NCBI GenBank assembly: GCA_944548615.1
Contig: OX155972.1
Coordinates: 6,901,717-6,965,716 of the forward strand
Origin: Micropterix aruncella
Lineage: Eukaryota > Arthropoda > Insecta > Lepidoptera > Micropterigidae
Length of the DNA: 64,000 nt
Reading direction: 5' to 3'
Each line of letters starts with the position of its first letter. Positions within the stretch are counted from its first letter, which is position 1. The notes under the pieces were generated by a model that worked only from the letters and a program-made list of their open reading frames with translations, made no database searches and had not been told where the DNA came from. Below, one piece after another: positions 13,879 to 24,442 of this stretch. The translations under genes and the position numbers were made by a program.

Positions 13879-13907
13879 CATACCAGATGGCGCTGCCGTC
13901 TGGTATG
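13879..13907. other. Hairpin, 13-bp arms, 3-nt loop
   Basis: CATACCAGATGGC, loop GCT, then GCCGTCTGGTATG: one mismatch in 13. It lies ~340 bp beyond the Gag-Pol stop in the element's 3' UTR and is flanked by A-runs. Function unknown. Confidence 0.85.
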
Positions 13908-14250
13908 GGGTTTTATATAAAAAAAAAAAAAAATAATGAAATAAAATATGAAAGTATTTTTTTTTTGTATAAATGCCTAACTTGTCGACTAATTTTTTTT
14001 TTGACCTTTTGGTACTTCGTATTGTAGGTTCATTGAATTTAGTTTAAGCTATTTTTGAGGGATTTGTTTGTTTGTTTGTCTCACGGCGGGGGGAGGTTTG
14101 TTTATTTTAAGTTTATGTACCCATTTAGCATCTTGTTTTTCCTTTCGTTTTGATTTTAATACGTCTGTTAGAGCTTTTCTTGGAACGTCACCGGTATTTT
14201 CCCTTCAGCTCCCTTCTCCTGCCTTTCGTGCGCGTCTGTCTTTTAAGCCA

Positions 14251-17200
14251 CTAGTTCCTTGCAAGGTCCTTTACGTGATGCACTCCTCTGCTGCGACCGC
14301 TTTCGTCGGCGATCTCATACGCTGTGGGGGATTTCTTTGCTATGATTGTGCATTTTATGTAGCGCGGAGCGAGTTTGCTTGAGAAAAAGTCTACTTTCCT
14401 GGAGAGCGTGTGGTTCTTTGCCCAAACGGTATCTCCTGGACTAAAATCTACATGCTTCCGCCTGAGATTGTAACGCGTAGCATTATTTTGGAATGATAGT
14501 AGCATTTTTTCTCGCACTACGTCATATGCGTCGGCTAAAGAATGTAACCCTTTCGCGAATTCTTGAGGAGTGTTTACTGCTGGATTTGATTTGTCGGCCG
14601 GAATGTAACTTAATATGGAATGGTAACGGCCGTCTATTATGGGTTCCCTGGCAAACATTAGGTATGAAGGGGCGAACCCCGTTGTCAGGTTTACGTGGTT
14701 GTTTATGGCGCTTTGAACTAAAATGAGGTACTTATCCCAGTGCCTTTGATTATGTCCTGACAGTATGGATAAAGAGGTTTCGATGGTTTGGTTGTACCGC
14801 TCCACTGTGTTAGACTGTGGGGCATATACACAACCGTATAAGAGCCTGGGTATCCTATACTTGTCTATCAGGGCTTTGAAGTTTTTGGATTTAAAGTAAC
14901 TTGCGTTATCTAGTATGATAACTGCTGGGGTGCCATATGTGAGGAATATGTTGTTCTCTAACCACTTAACTATGCTTACAGAGGTTGCCTGTTTTAATGG
15001 GAAAAGCCAGCAATATTTCGTGAATATGTCCACGATCGATAGGATATAAGTATTGCCGCTCACGGAGCGCGGCAGAGGCCCTATCAGGTCCAGGCTGAGG
15101 GTGTGCATCGGCGTGCTTACCGCTTTGGGTGTGACCATTAATCCGTGCGGTGGTGCTGTGCGAATCTTATGAGCCTTACACGTGTCACAGTTCTTCACAT
15201 AGCTCTTTACCTGCTTCTGCATCCCGGGCCAGTAGTAATAAGTTTGGAGTTTTCGCAGTGTTTTGAAGATTCCAAAGTGTACTGCCAGGTTCCCGTCGTG
15301 TGTTTCTCTGATTGCCGGTTCTCTGTCATCCGGCTGGAGTACTACTTTCCAGGGGTTTCTGAGTTTCTCTCCTCTTTTGGGCTCGAAGTATCTGAAGAGC
15401 TTCCCGTTTTCGATCCTGAAATCTGGTAGAGCGTCTGGGTTGTTGGTCACCGTGTCGTACGTGCACTCGTACCACTCATCCTTCGTAGGTGGGAGCGACA
15501 GGACCGCACAAGGTATCCTGGATAACGCGTCTGCGACGACGTTCAGGCTGCCTTTTCGGTGGATGATCTCCATGTCGTATTGCGACAGGAGTGTGCTCCA
15601 CCTCGCCAGCCGTCCCGACGGGTTGTCTAGGCGCGTTAGCCATTTTAGACTTGAGTGGTCCGTCACCACCTTGAAGTGGGCCCCGTCCACGTACGTCTTG
15701 TAGTGCTGGACGGCTCTTAGGACTGCCAGGAGTTCACGTTCGGTCACGGAGTAGTTTCTCTCTGCGGGATTCAGGACTTGTGAGAAGTAAGAGATCGGGA
15801 GGTCCATCTTGTCTTTCTCTGAATATTGTGTGAGCGCTGCACCTATTGCTATGTCGCTTGCGTCACAGTTTATAGTGAAAGGCTTGGTGAAATCAGGGCA
15901 TATCAAAATCGGAGCTGATATCAATGCGTTCTTTAGCTCAGTGAAGGCTGTTTCTGCATCGTCGGTCCATATGAAGGGTGATCTTACTCCCTTCTTTACT
16001 CCTGTCAACTTGCACAGGGGTGCGGCTATCTTGGAGAAGTCCTTGATAAACTTCCTGTAATATCCACATAGTCCGAGGAAACTTCTCACGTGTTTCACCC
16101 GATCTGGGCGTGGGAAGTCTTTAACACATTGGATTTTGTCAGGGTCAGTTCTTAGGCCTCTTCCATCGACCACGTATACAAAATATTTCAGCTCTGGAAG
16201 GCAAAATTCGCACTTCTTGAGATTTACAGTTAGTCCTGCTTTCTTGAGGCTATTTCTGACTCTTAGGAGGGTGTCCATGTGCTCGTCGAAAGTTGATGAG
16301 GCCACTATTAGATCGTCGGCGTAGGCGAAAACACGATTATCGTACTCGGGACCGAATATCATGTCCATGAGTGCTGCAAGGTCGGCTGAAGCGTTGCAGA
16401 CACCGAATGGTAGGCGCTCGAAGGAAAACATTCCTTTTCCCGGAATGGCGAAGGCTGTTTTGTGCTTTGACGATTTTTCGAGCGGAATCTGCCAGAAGGC
16501 TTTAGACAAATCGATGGAAGTCAGGTATCTCGAGTTTCCTAAGTTGTCGAGGATCTTTTGGGACGGTACCATCGGGTAGTGGTTTTTTACCGTAACTTCG
16601 TTGAGCTTTCTGGAATCGAGGCAAACTCGCGGGCTTCCGTCTTTCTTTGTCACCACTACTATCGGGTTGCACCAGGGTGACCTCGTCGGTGCGATGACTC
16701 CCAGGCTTAACATCTGGTCAATTTCGTCCTTGACAAGTTTTTCCTTGGTCGGAGAGAGTGGATAGGGTCTCTGTTTGATTGGTTCGCCGACCGTTATTAT
16801 CTTGTGCTCTATTAGGTGCGTTCTACCGAGGCCTTTTCGTTCGTACGAGATGTCTTCGAACATTTTCTTGACGGAATTTAGACGTTGTAGCTGAGTCTGG
16901 TTTAAGTCCTCTGTGTTCAAGATTTGACGTGGTTCCTCGAGGTCTAATTGTGAGAGCTGTATGCATGATTCCGTGTTTACTGATATCTTTACATCGAATA
17001 ATTTGATAAAGTCTATACCCAGGATAAAGTCTTTTCTTATCGACGGACAAATTAGAAACTTTACGTTTCGGGTCATATTTTTATAGGTGACTGGTAATAT
17101 CGTGGATCCTATGACTTCTTGTGCCGCTCCGTCCGCTGTAGATATGTTGTTTCCTACACTGGTGATTTTCAGGTTGTTGAGGTTCCCAGATCTGTGCTCG

Positions 17201-18612
17201 TTGTTGCCGATGATGCATATAGCGCAGCCGGTGTCAATAAGAGCATTGTAGGAGTGTCCTGCTACCTCTACCTTGGCGTGTGGGCGCGAGTCGTGGCGGT
17301 TTGTTGTTGCCATTAGTGTGAAAGTGTAATTTTCCACGGCAATAGTGGGTCTAGTTAACGACTGTTGCCGTGGCCCGAGCCGTTTTTTTGGCTGGTTGTG
17401 ATGTGGTCGTGCGGGTCCAGTGTTGCATGTTCTGCAGGAGTTCGTGTATTCACCGGGGGTTTTGCAGGTGAAGCAAGTAGGATTTGGGTATTGTTTGCAG
17501 TCTCGATGGTTATGGCCTTGCCTTTCGCATTTTTGACACTTTAATTGGCGATGATCTTGGTTGTAGTGGTTTGGGTGTTGACCGTACCTTTGGGAGTGAT
17601 ACGCTGGTCTTGCGGCTCCCCGCGTGTAATTTTGTGGGTTGTCCCTGTTGAATCGGTGGTTACCTGTACTGGTTTGAGGGAAGGCTGCTAACTCGTCGGT
17701 TTCTCGAGCGTAGAATTGCGCTTCGTCTTGGACTGGATTATGGTCGTCTATTGTTGCCATAACTGGTTTGTTTCGGACGGGTGTTGACGCGTATTGACGG
17801 AGGTGGCTAGCGTTCGCTGGCTTTGCTGCAAGGGCGTATTGCTCGAAGTTTTTAGCGAGGTCAAGCAAGTTGCCTATGTCTGTCAGTTTGGTTGTGCCTA
17901 GAAGTGTGTAGTACAACGGAAGAACGTTGAGCTTTACTATCTCAAGTATTGTACTGTCTTTGAGCCTAGGTAGCAGCCTATTATTGATGGTATCCAACCT
18001 CGTTACGTAGTCACTCATGGTTTCTCCTTCGAGTTGTTTGGTAGTCCTTAGATCGTTTTCGAGGCGTGTTCGATAATTGAGTTGCTCGTACTTATTTATT
18101 AGGGCTCCTTTTAGAGTCTTCCAGGAGGTGGCATGGGTTCTTATACTGCGGAACCAATGTAGGGATGAACCCTCCAATAAATCGGAGAACCCTTGTAAGA
18201 GTTCCTTTTCCGTCAAGCCTCTTGCCTGTACCCTGTCTTCTATCGTGTCGATAAATTCTAGTACTGGGGTTGAACCGTTGAACTTCAGGTTCCATTTATA
18301 TAGAGCCGGGGTTGTCCTCTCGTGTTTCTTTAGGCTGGATTGGAAGATGTCTGCTTCTATGCTTCTCTCACGTATTTTGAAGCTTGAGTTGGCTGGCCAT
18401 CTCTCTTCTTCGCTTTCTTCCTCCACGAATGTGTTTATGCGCGAGTCCCTTTCTGGTTTTTTAGGTGCGGAGATGTCTTTCCGTTGTGAAGTGTTTTCAG
18501 TATTGTGTTCTGTTTGTTTATGCTGATCGATGATGGAGTCGGTTTCTGTTGGAATCGGAGATTGTTGACGATGTCTTGCCCTGTCTGAATTTTTGGTCTT
18601 TCGCGGAGCCAT
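14251..18612 (-). CDS. gag-pol: Gag-Pol polyprotein of Ty3/gypsy retrotransposon
   Basis: One uninterrupted frame of 1453 residues. I start it at the ATG at 18612 (MAPRKTK) because its context AAAATGG is strong; the 42 in-frame codons upstream have no ATG and encode low-complexity Thr-His repeats. Order: Gag (core ~100-260) with a zinc knuckle C359-C362-H367-C372 and a second knuckle in which His is replaced by Glu388. The protease has DTG at 460-462 and ILGIDF at 530-535. The reverse transcriptase (~611-820) has YADD at 764-767. RNase H has D917, E960, D985 and D1028. The integrase has an HHCC finger (H1105, H1112, C1142, C1145) and a DD35E triad D1175, D1235, E1271. A GPY/F-like module lies near 1413-1430. 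All catalytic residues are present, so the copy may be active. It makes virus-like particles, copies its RNA and integrates the cDNA. Confidence 0.96.
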   Translation of the reverse strand: MAPRKTKNSDRARHRQQSPIPTETDSIIDQHKQTEHNTENTSQRKDISAPKKPERDSRINTFVEEESEEERWPANSSFKIRERSIEADIFQSSLKKHERTTPALYKWNLKFNGSTPVLEFIDTIEDRVQARGLTEKELLQGFSDLLEGSSLHWFRSIRTHATSWKTLKGALINKYEQLNYRTRLENDLRTTKQLEGETMSDYVTRLDTINNRLLPRLKDSTILEIVKLNVLPLYYTLLGTTKLTDIGNLLDLAKNFEQYALAAKPANASHLRQYASTPVRNKPVMATIDDHNPVQDEAQFYARETDELAAFPQTSTGNHRFNRDNPQNYTRGAARPAYHSQRYGQHPNHYNQDHRQLKCQKCERQGHNHRDCKQYPNPTCFTCKTPGEYTNSCRTCNTGPARPHHNQPKKRLGPRQQSLTRPTIAVENYTFTLMATTNRHDSRPHAKVEVAGHSYNALIDTGCAICIIGNNEHRSGNLNNLKITSVGNNISTADGAAQEVIGSTILPVTYKNMTRNVKFLICPSIRKDFILGIDFIKLFDVKISVNTESCIQLSQLDLEEPRQILNTEDLNQTQLQRLNSVKKMFEDISYERKGLGRTHLIEHKIITVGEPIKQRPYPLSPTKEKLVKDEIDQMLSLGVIAPTRSPWCNPIVVVTKKDGSPRVCLDSRKLNEVTVKNHYPMVPSQKILDNLGNSRYLTSIDLSKAFWQIPLEKSSKHKTAFAIPGKGMFSFERLPFGVCNASADLAALMDMIFGPEYDNRVFAYADDLIVASSTFDEHMDTLLRVRNSLKKAGLTVNLKKCEFCLPELKYFVYVVDGRGLRTDPDKIQCVKDFPRPDRVKHVRSFLGLCGYYRKFIKDFSKIAAPLCKLTGVKKGVRSPFIWTDDAETAFTELKNALISAPILICPDFTKPFTINCDASDIAIGAALTQYSEKDKMDLPISYFSQVLNPAERNYSVTERELLAVLRAVQHYKTYVDGAHFKVVTDHSSLKWLTRLDNPSGRLARWSTLLSQYDMEIIHRKGSLNVVADALSRIPCAVLSLPPTKDEWYECTYDTVTNNPDALPDFRIENGKLFRYFEPKRGEKLRNPWKVVLQPDDREPAIRETHDGNLAVHFGIFKTLRKLQTYYYWPGMQKQVKSYVKNCDTCKAHKIRTAPPHGLMVTPKAVSTPMHTLSLDLIGPLPRSVSGNTYILSIVDIFTKYCWLFPLKQATSVSIVKWLENNIFLTYGTPAVIILDNASYFKSKNFKALIDKYRIPRLLYGCVYAPQSNTVERYNQTIETSLSILSGHNQRHWDKYLILVQSAINNHVNLTTGFAPSYLMFAREPIIDGRYHSILSYIPADKSNPAVNTPQEFAKGLHSLADAYDVVREKMLLSFQNNATRYNLRRKHVDFSPGDTVWAKNHTLSRKVDFFSSKLAPRYIKCTIIAKKSPTAYEIADESGRSRGVHHVKDLARN

Positions 18613-18910
18613 TTTGCTACGCCCTTGCTGGAACCGGTACGACCCTGTCGCCCACCGAGGCGTAAACACCGTGTGTGTGGATGTATGCGTGTAAGTATGT
18701 GTGTAAATGTGTGTACTAATGAGTGTAGCTGTGTGCAATTATGTATGGTAATATGTGGAAGTGTGCGCACGTGTGCGTTGAAGTAGTAATCGCTACAAAT
18801 TAAGATTTAAAATTGTATGAATACTGTGTATTTGATGCAGACTTGTGTGGATGTGTGTATAGATATGTGTGTGTGTGTTACGAAAGTGATAATGTGTGCG
18901 TTAATATTAA

Positions 18911-19069
18911 TTTGAATTAAAATAAAAATGAAAGAAAACCAAAAAGAATTTAAGTGAAAGTGAGTTGATAAAGTGGAGGACTATTATGTTTTGAATTAGA
19001 ATAAAAGTGAAAGAGAACCAAAAAGAATTTAAATGAAAGTGAGTTGATAAAGTGAAGAACTATTATGTT
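18911..19069. repeat. 79-bp tandem duplication in the leader
   Basis: TTTGAATTARAATAAAARTG starts both copies (18911 and 18990) and CTATTATGTT ends both. Only a few substitutions separate them. Confidence 0.9.
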
Positions 19070-19149
19070 GTTGTTACTTGTACAATTCTAGAAGTGGTGT
19101 GAAAAGAAGAAGAAGAAGGAAAACTAGTTATTAAAGCGAATGTGGATAA

Positions 19150-19800
19150 AAGAAAAATAAAGAAATGAAAATAAATATTAATTTGAAGAAAACAAATTCC
19201 TATGTTGTGTTGATGTTGTTTCGAATTTTATAAGTGCTAACCAATGATGAAGAAGAAGAAGAAATATTCGAAGCGTGTACTATGTTATGTGTGTAATCCT
19301 TGTATTTAGTGTTGTAAGTTTGTGTAATTAATATTTTATGAAGAAGAAGATATTTGCTCGAAAATATTATTTGCGATAGTGTGTAACGGTCTTTATTTTC
19401 CTTATGCAGAGTATTTTTTGTATGTTATTGAAGCGTGTTGAAGTTGCTAAATCATAAAGAAATGCAAGTGGCTAGTACCGAATACGATGCGAGTTAGAAG
19501 GAAAATAATAATTTGAAAAAGAGAAAATGAATTTCTATGTGGCGTTGATTTTGTTTCGAATTCTATATTAAGTAGTAAATAATGCTGATGAAGAAGAAGA
19601 AATGTTCGAAAGGTGTGTGGTATTATGTGTGTTATCGCTGTATTTATTATTGTATACTTGTGTATATATTATTTTATGAAAATAAAATATTTGTTTGAGA
19701 ATATTAATCGCGATGGTTTATGATGGTCCTTATTTTCTGGATGTCGTGTATCGTCGGAGCGTATGAGCTGTCACGAAGGAATGCAAGGAAATAGTATGAA
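19150..19800. repeat. ~330-bp diverged tandem duplication in the leader
   Basis: Two copies share, in order, ATTCCTATGTTG / ATTTCTATGTGG, TGTTTCGAATT, GATGAAGAAGAAGAA, TATTATGTGTGT-like and ATTTTATGAA blocks, starting near 19165 and 19497. They are clearly more diverged than the 79-bp duplication. Confidence 0.7.
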
Positions 19801-20654
19801 GACGGGGCAAGCTGACAGACAGAAAGCTGAAAAACAAAGCACCAGATGCGGACGTACCTTTATACTGCTTCTATCCGATGTAGATGTCGAAAGTTCGTTG
19901 CAGAATTTGCACGAAGTGGCTGCGCTAAAGTGAAATCGAACGTCTATTCAATTTTGTATCCGAAATCGTCCAACCAATGAGCTGCGGAGCGTAGTATTTT
20001 TTAGCCAGAAGTGGTACATTTATGGGGTGGTATTTTTTTATTTGTTGCGTACAACGGTGTATGGAGAATATTGATATGGGAAAGTATATTTTGTGAATCG
20101 CGTGGTATTTTGTCCGCGCGAACGAAAATGTTGCTACGTTCGTTTGACAGCTCGAATGGCGGCCGCGTAATGGCTGCCGTGAAATGTTTTGTCGTTTTCT
20201 ATAGTTTTTATATTAATTAGGGGGTGTTATATGTGGTTTTGTGCCGTGAGACGAGGGTTTCCGCTTGATAGGGGTGTAGGAAGTGTTTTGGGTGATGGAT
20301 GGCTGTGGGAAGGTGGTTATATTGTAGGTCAAAATTATTGAATATTGTAAAATGGTTGGTAAACAAGTACTACTTTAATGATATTTTTGCATTAAAAAAA
20401 ATATTTAAAATCGCGCTTGCGTGTGTAATATGTCGTGTTTTTATAGAGATCTAATTAAAAGAGATCTAATAAAAAAATAATTCATAAAATAATTAAAAGA
20501 CAGAAGAAAAAATCTGAAGTTAAATTTATATAATACTATTTAATAATAATAAAAATGACCTAGAGAGAAAATATAAAAGAGTATTTTAGGGCGGGATTGG
20601 GTGGGAAATATTTTGTTTACTGAAATAGTACAGTTTAATATGTATGTAAAAAAA

Positions 20655-20945
20655 TTTTGGCCCAATTTCTGGAACCAAAGTGGGGATTATATAAAAGAAA
20701 AATGTATATTTTATTTGAAATGTATGCGTATTTTGAAAATTGGTACAGGGAGATTATATTTAGAAAGAATGTATGTATTTTGAAATACTATTTTCGCCAC
20801 ACGGTGGGCACCAATTTCTGTGCGTTCAACGTGGGGATTATATTTTTAAAAGGAATATATATTTTATTTGAAAATTATGTGAGTGTATGTAATAATAGGA
20901 AAATATATTGAGTATGTCAAAGCCCCAGTTGGGTGCCAATTTCTG
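20655..20945 (-). repeat. Three tandem copies of the primer-site neighbourhood
   Basis: CCAATTTCTG (minus strand CAGAAATTGG) occurs at 20936, 20811 and 20662, each beside a GGGTGCC / GGGCACC / TTGGCCC block. The two inner ones are followed by AACGTGGGGATTATA or CAAAGTGGGGATTATA. Spacing is 125 and 149 bp. Only the first abuts the LTR. Confidence 0.75.
20921..20938 (-). other. Primer-binding site, tRNA-Lys type
   Basis: The minus strand reads TGGCACCCAACTGGGGCT starting 5 bases inside the 5' LTR. It resembles the complement of the 3' end of insect tRNA-Lys (TGGCGCCCAACGTGGGGC from family knowledge), with a G-to-A change and a two-base deletion. It would prime minus-strand DNA synthesis. Confidence 0.75.
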
Positions 20946-22653
20946 TAACGTTACCCGATTAAGAAAAAGCCTGTTGTTAGGTCATGGGAAAATATCTTTC
21001 ATGGAATTTAGGATTGCCGTGGAAAAAGAAGGTGTAATGGTTTAATGATGTGTGTATGTGGGCGCCACCACGGAAATCTAGGATGATTGGGGATTCGGGT
21101 CGCTACGAGAAAAAGCAGGCGTGGTCGCTGCCTGACCTTGAACGCCGCAGAAGGGGATACGCGACAGGATCTGGGACCGCGGCAGCTCAGTGGAAAAGGT
21201 CGTGGTAAACCCAAGGAATCCTGCGCGGGTAAAGGAGAGCTTCTGGAAGAGAAGGACAGCCTTGCTTCTATTGTGAGAAAAAGGGGAAAACTATGGAAAG
21301 AAGAGTGGAGGAGTAATGAATAGGGATATAATATGTACTTACTGTGGGCTTATCGCCGAACCTGGAAAAGAAAGTAGGTATTCGACCGCTGTGAAGTCAC
21401 GCGCGATCTGAGCTGTCAGATCGCTGCGCGGCGGTTTCTGCGTCGATGTGTAGCGGCGAACTTCGCGCCGATTCGGAGCAGTTACTTTTGCATATTACTA
21501 ATCTGAGCTCGCACCATTTATATCATAAAGCAAGAATAGAATTTCTCTCCGTGTGCGAGAGATTAACCCTTTTAAAGAGAAAGACTCAAAGTATAATACA
21601 AGGTTTATTACTCATAAAATTACAGGTTTTTTTATTTCTTTTGATTTAAGTATATTAAATGTATATTCGGGAGGACCTCTAGTACCTTTGCAAGCCCTTC
21701 GGAGCGGAGGAATCGCCGGAGCGTGCGTGGAAAGTCACGGTAGGTAGGTCGCTAAACTCACGGTAGGTAGGTGCCTACGGGTATTATGGGAATTTCGGAA
21801 GGAATTCTGGGAACATCTCTATCGATATGCTTTTATATTGTTTATGCAAAGGGGACTTTTGAAAGGGGAGAACCTTCAACAACCGCGGCGCGCGGGCCTC
21901 GCGTTACGTCGGTCTGGATGCCGCCTACTACTATGGAGGGCGTCTCCTGAATCGTCCCACGGCTTCACGGGAACTACGCACCGAATCCTCGGATTCTCTC
22001 TCACGCTTGGCTAGGTTGAAAAGTGTCTCGATTGACGATTAAACGAGAAAAACGCCCTAAGGCGAACTATAGAGAGCGCTCTTGCACTAGATTCGATTGA
22101 TTAAATTGTTTAATATGAAATATAACAGTTATTAGCTGAACTCTGGGGGTTTTAAAGTTTGGGGAGTCAGAAAAACGTGAACCCTAGAAACTCGCCTGAT
22201 ATGGAAGGTAGGTCCCTCGGAGGCTGGGGTTCGTTGCGGCTCGACTGCTGGATTTGCGCACTGATATCGCCCGGTGAAACTATTGGATTCCAGATGAACT
22301 TTAAACGTGTCACTGCGGCTCCGTTTTGCAATAAAATGTGAACCGCTGAGGGGTTTGACCCCCAGCGGCCACGGGCACTTCCGCTTCGTTCGGCGGTTCA
22401 AAACTAAGAGAGGGTATATAATTGGACGCTCGATCCGGTCGGTTTTGAATTTATTCGTCTGGCAATTTTTGCCGCCGAATCCGACTAGGGGTGTGCGTTG
22501 TTGTATCGCATGATGCGATTATGGCAACGGTTGAAAGTCAAGCTAATGTGTTTATGTGCCGATTAAGTTGTGGCGAAGTGTGAAGTGAATTATATTGGAG
22601 TTTTACTAATATATTTTAAAGAAGTAAATTCTCGTGACGAGTAGTTCGTCACA
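20944..22653 (-). promoter_or_regulatory. Long terminal repeat (5' LTR of the minus-strand element, carries the promoter)
   Basis: Same 1710-bp sequence as the left LTR, differing for example near 21127, 21231, 21242, 21625, 21927, 22249 and 22350. By function it must hold the promoter and poly(A) signal for Gag-Pol. A TATA-like ATTATATACC on the minus strand near 22420-22430 is a weak candidate, ~225 bases into the LTR. Confidence 0.93.
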
Positions 22654-22657
22654 GTAT
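22654..22657. repeat. Target site duplication (GTAT), right
   Basis: Matches GTAT at 8337-8340, proving the element's borders. Confidence 0.85.
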
Positions 22658-23081
22658 AAATAAACAAAAGTACCAAATTGACTCTCGTATATCTACGATA
22701 CTATACTAGGTATAGGTGCTATATTCAATATGAACACGCGTTAAGGTGTAAAGATTCGAATTACTCCAAAAGAGCCATTTCTGAAAAAGTGCCCTAAATG
22801 CCCTTTTCCAAATGACCGATTCAATTTAATTAAATCGTTGCATTTTATGATAATTTTCGTGTAAAATAATATAAGAAACTACTGTAGGACACACTTAATC
22901 GAACCCAGCGAAACATTTCAGTAAGGTCATAATTAATAAGGCGCTGTATGTCTTCCAAAAGTCAAAAAAAATAAATAATTAAATAAAGTAAACGTCTGTT
23001 GAGAGGTTTTTTAATTCGTTCGGATTTTTAAGTTGTCTCAGGGGCAAAGGCACTGAGTCTCGAGATCGGGTCACCTGCACT
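22658..23081. other. No gene seen
   Basis: AT-rich flank of the gypsy insertion; no features recognised. Confidence 0.5.
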
Positions 23082-23330
23082 TTAAATGACCTGGACATGA
23101 AAGCTGATGAATGCTGAGGAATTAGCCAGTAATAGATTTCCCTGAAAGCTCAATGGAAGGCTATGCGATGATAGCAGAGAGAGGAAATTGTACAAATATG
23201 AAGGCGTATTCGCGTGTAGTACACGAAAAAGTAGGGTGATTATGTGAACGTCCAGGCATCGTGGAATGGAGAGCCATTCCATTTGCCTGCGAAAGGTCGC
23301 TATGTGATTATTATCGCTTGATAATGGTAT
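23082..23330 (-). pseudogene. LINE ORF2 C-terminal fragment
   Basis: The minus strand reads EWLSIPRCLDVHIITLLFRV then LHANTPSYLYNF, the conserved C-terminal block found downstream of reverse transcriptase in Jockey/CR1-type LINEs (compare 58069-58456, LHWLGIRERRNMHILPLLY...PSYL). It is cut off after SSHSLPLSF. The upstream side contains a 28-bp tandem duplication around TTGATAATGGT (23308-23372). No reverse transcriptase is present. Confidence 0.6.

Positions 23331-24442
<1,112 letters not shown>

Larger units (their letters stand above)
10051..14250 (-). other. 4.2-kb non-coding 3' region of the gypsy element
   Basis: Lies between the Gag-Pol stop and the 3' LTR. No frame above ~100 residues with recognisable content exists on the minus strand, so there is no envelope-like gene. 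It contains many A-runs (T-runs in the element's sense), a GC-rich tandem repeat (10527-10670) and a strong hairpin (13879-13907). The ~20 bases before the 3' LTR (minus strand ...CCCCATACTGACGGCC) are not purine-rich, so a canonical polypurine tract is missing. Confidence 0.8.
18613..20920 (-). other. 2.3-kb leader (5' UTR) of the gypsy element
   Basis: Between the primer site and Gag-Pol. It has no long frame and is built from tandem duplications (79 bp, ~330 bp and a primer-site block listed separately). GT-rich sequence at 18670-18900 precedes the Gag start. Several GAAGAAGAA runs occur near 19110, 19250 and 19590. Confidence 0.8.
8341..22653 (-). mobile_element. Complete Ty3/gypsy LTR retrotransposon (14.3 kb), Osvaldo/Ulysses-like
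   Basis: Full element in minus orientation: 5' LTR 22653-20944, primer site 20938-20921, leader, single Gag-Pol frame 18612-14251, 4.2-kb 3' non-coding region, 3' LTR 10050-8341. A 4-bp GTAT duplication flanks it. The two 1710-bp LTRs differ at about seven positions by eye (roughly 99.6% identical), so insertion was recent. No env-like frame and no chromodomain are seen. Large size, very long LTRs, one fused Gag-Pol and a tRNA-Lys-type primer site recall the Osvaldo/Ulysses group of insect gypsy elements. That placement is inference from architecture, not from a tree. Confidence 0.93.

Noticed and set aside
15145..16579. Plus-strand frames opposite Gag-Pol (15145, 15263, 15809, 16136, 16361, 18077)
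   Set aside because: They lie antisense to the intact polyprotein and have no recognisable domains: shadows.
18613..18738. N-terminal extension of Gag-Pol to 1495 residues
   Set aside because: It would start at TTG and encodes Thr-His low complexity. The ATG at 18612 has a strong context.
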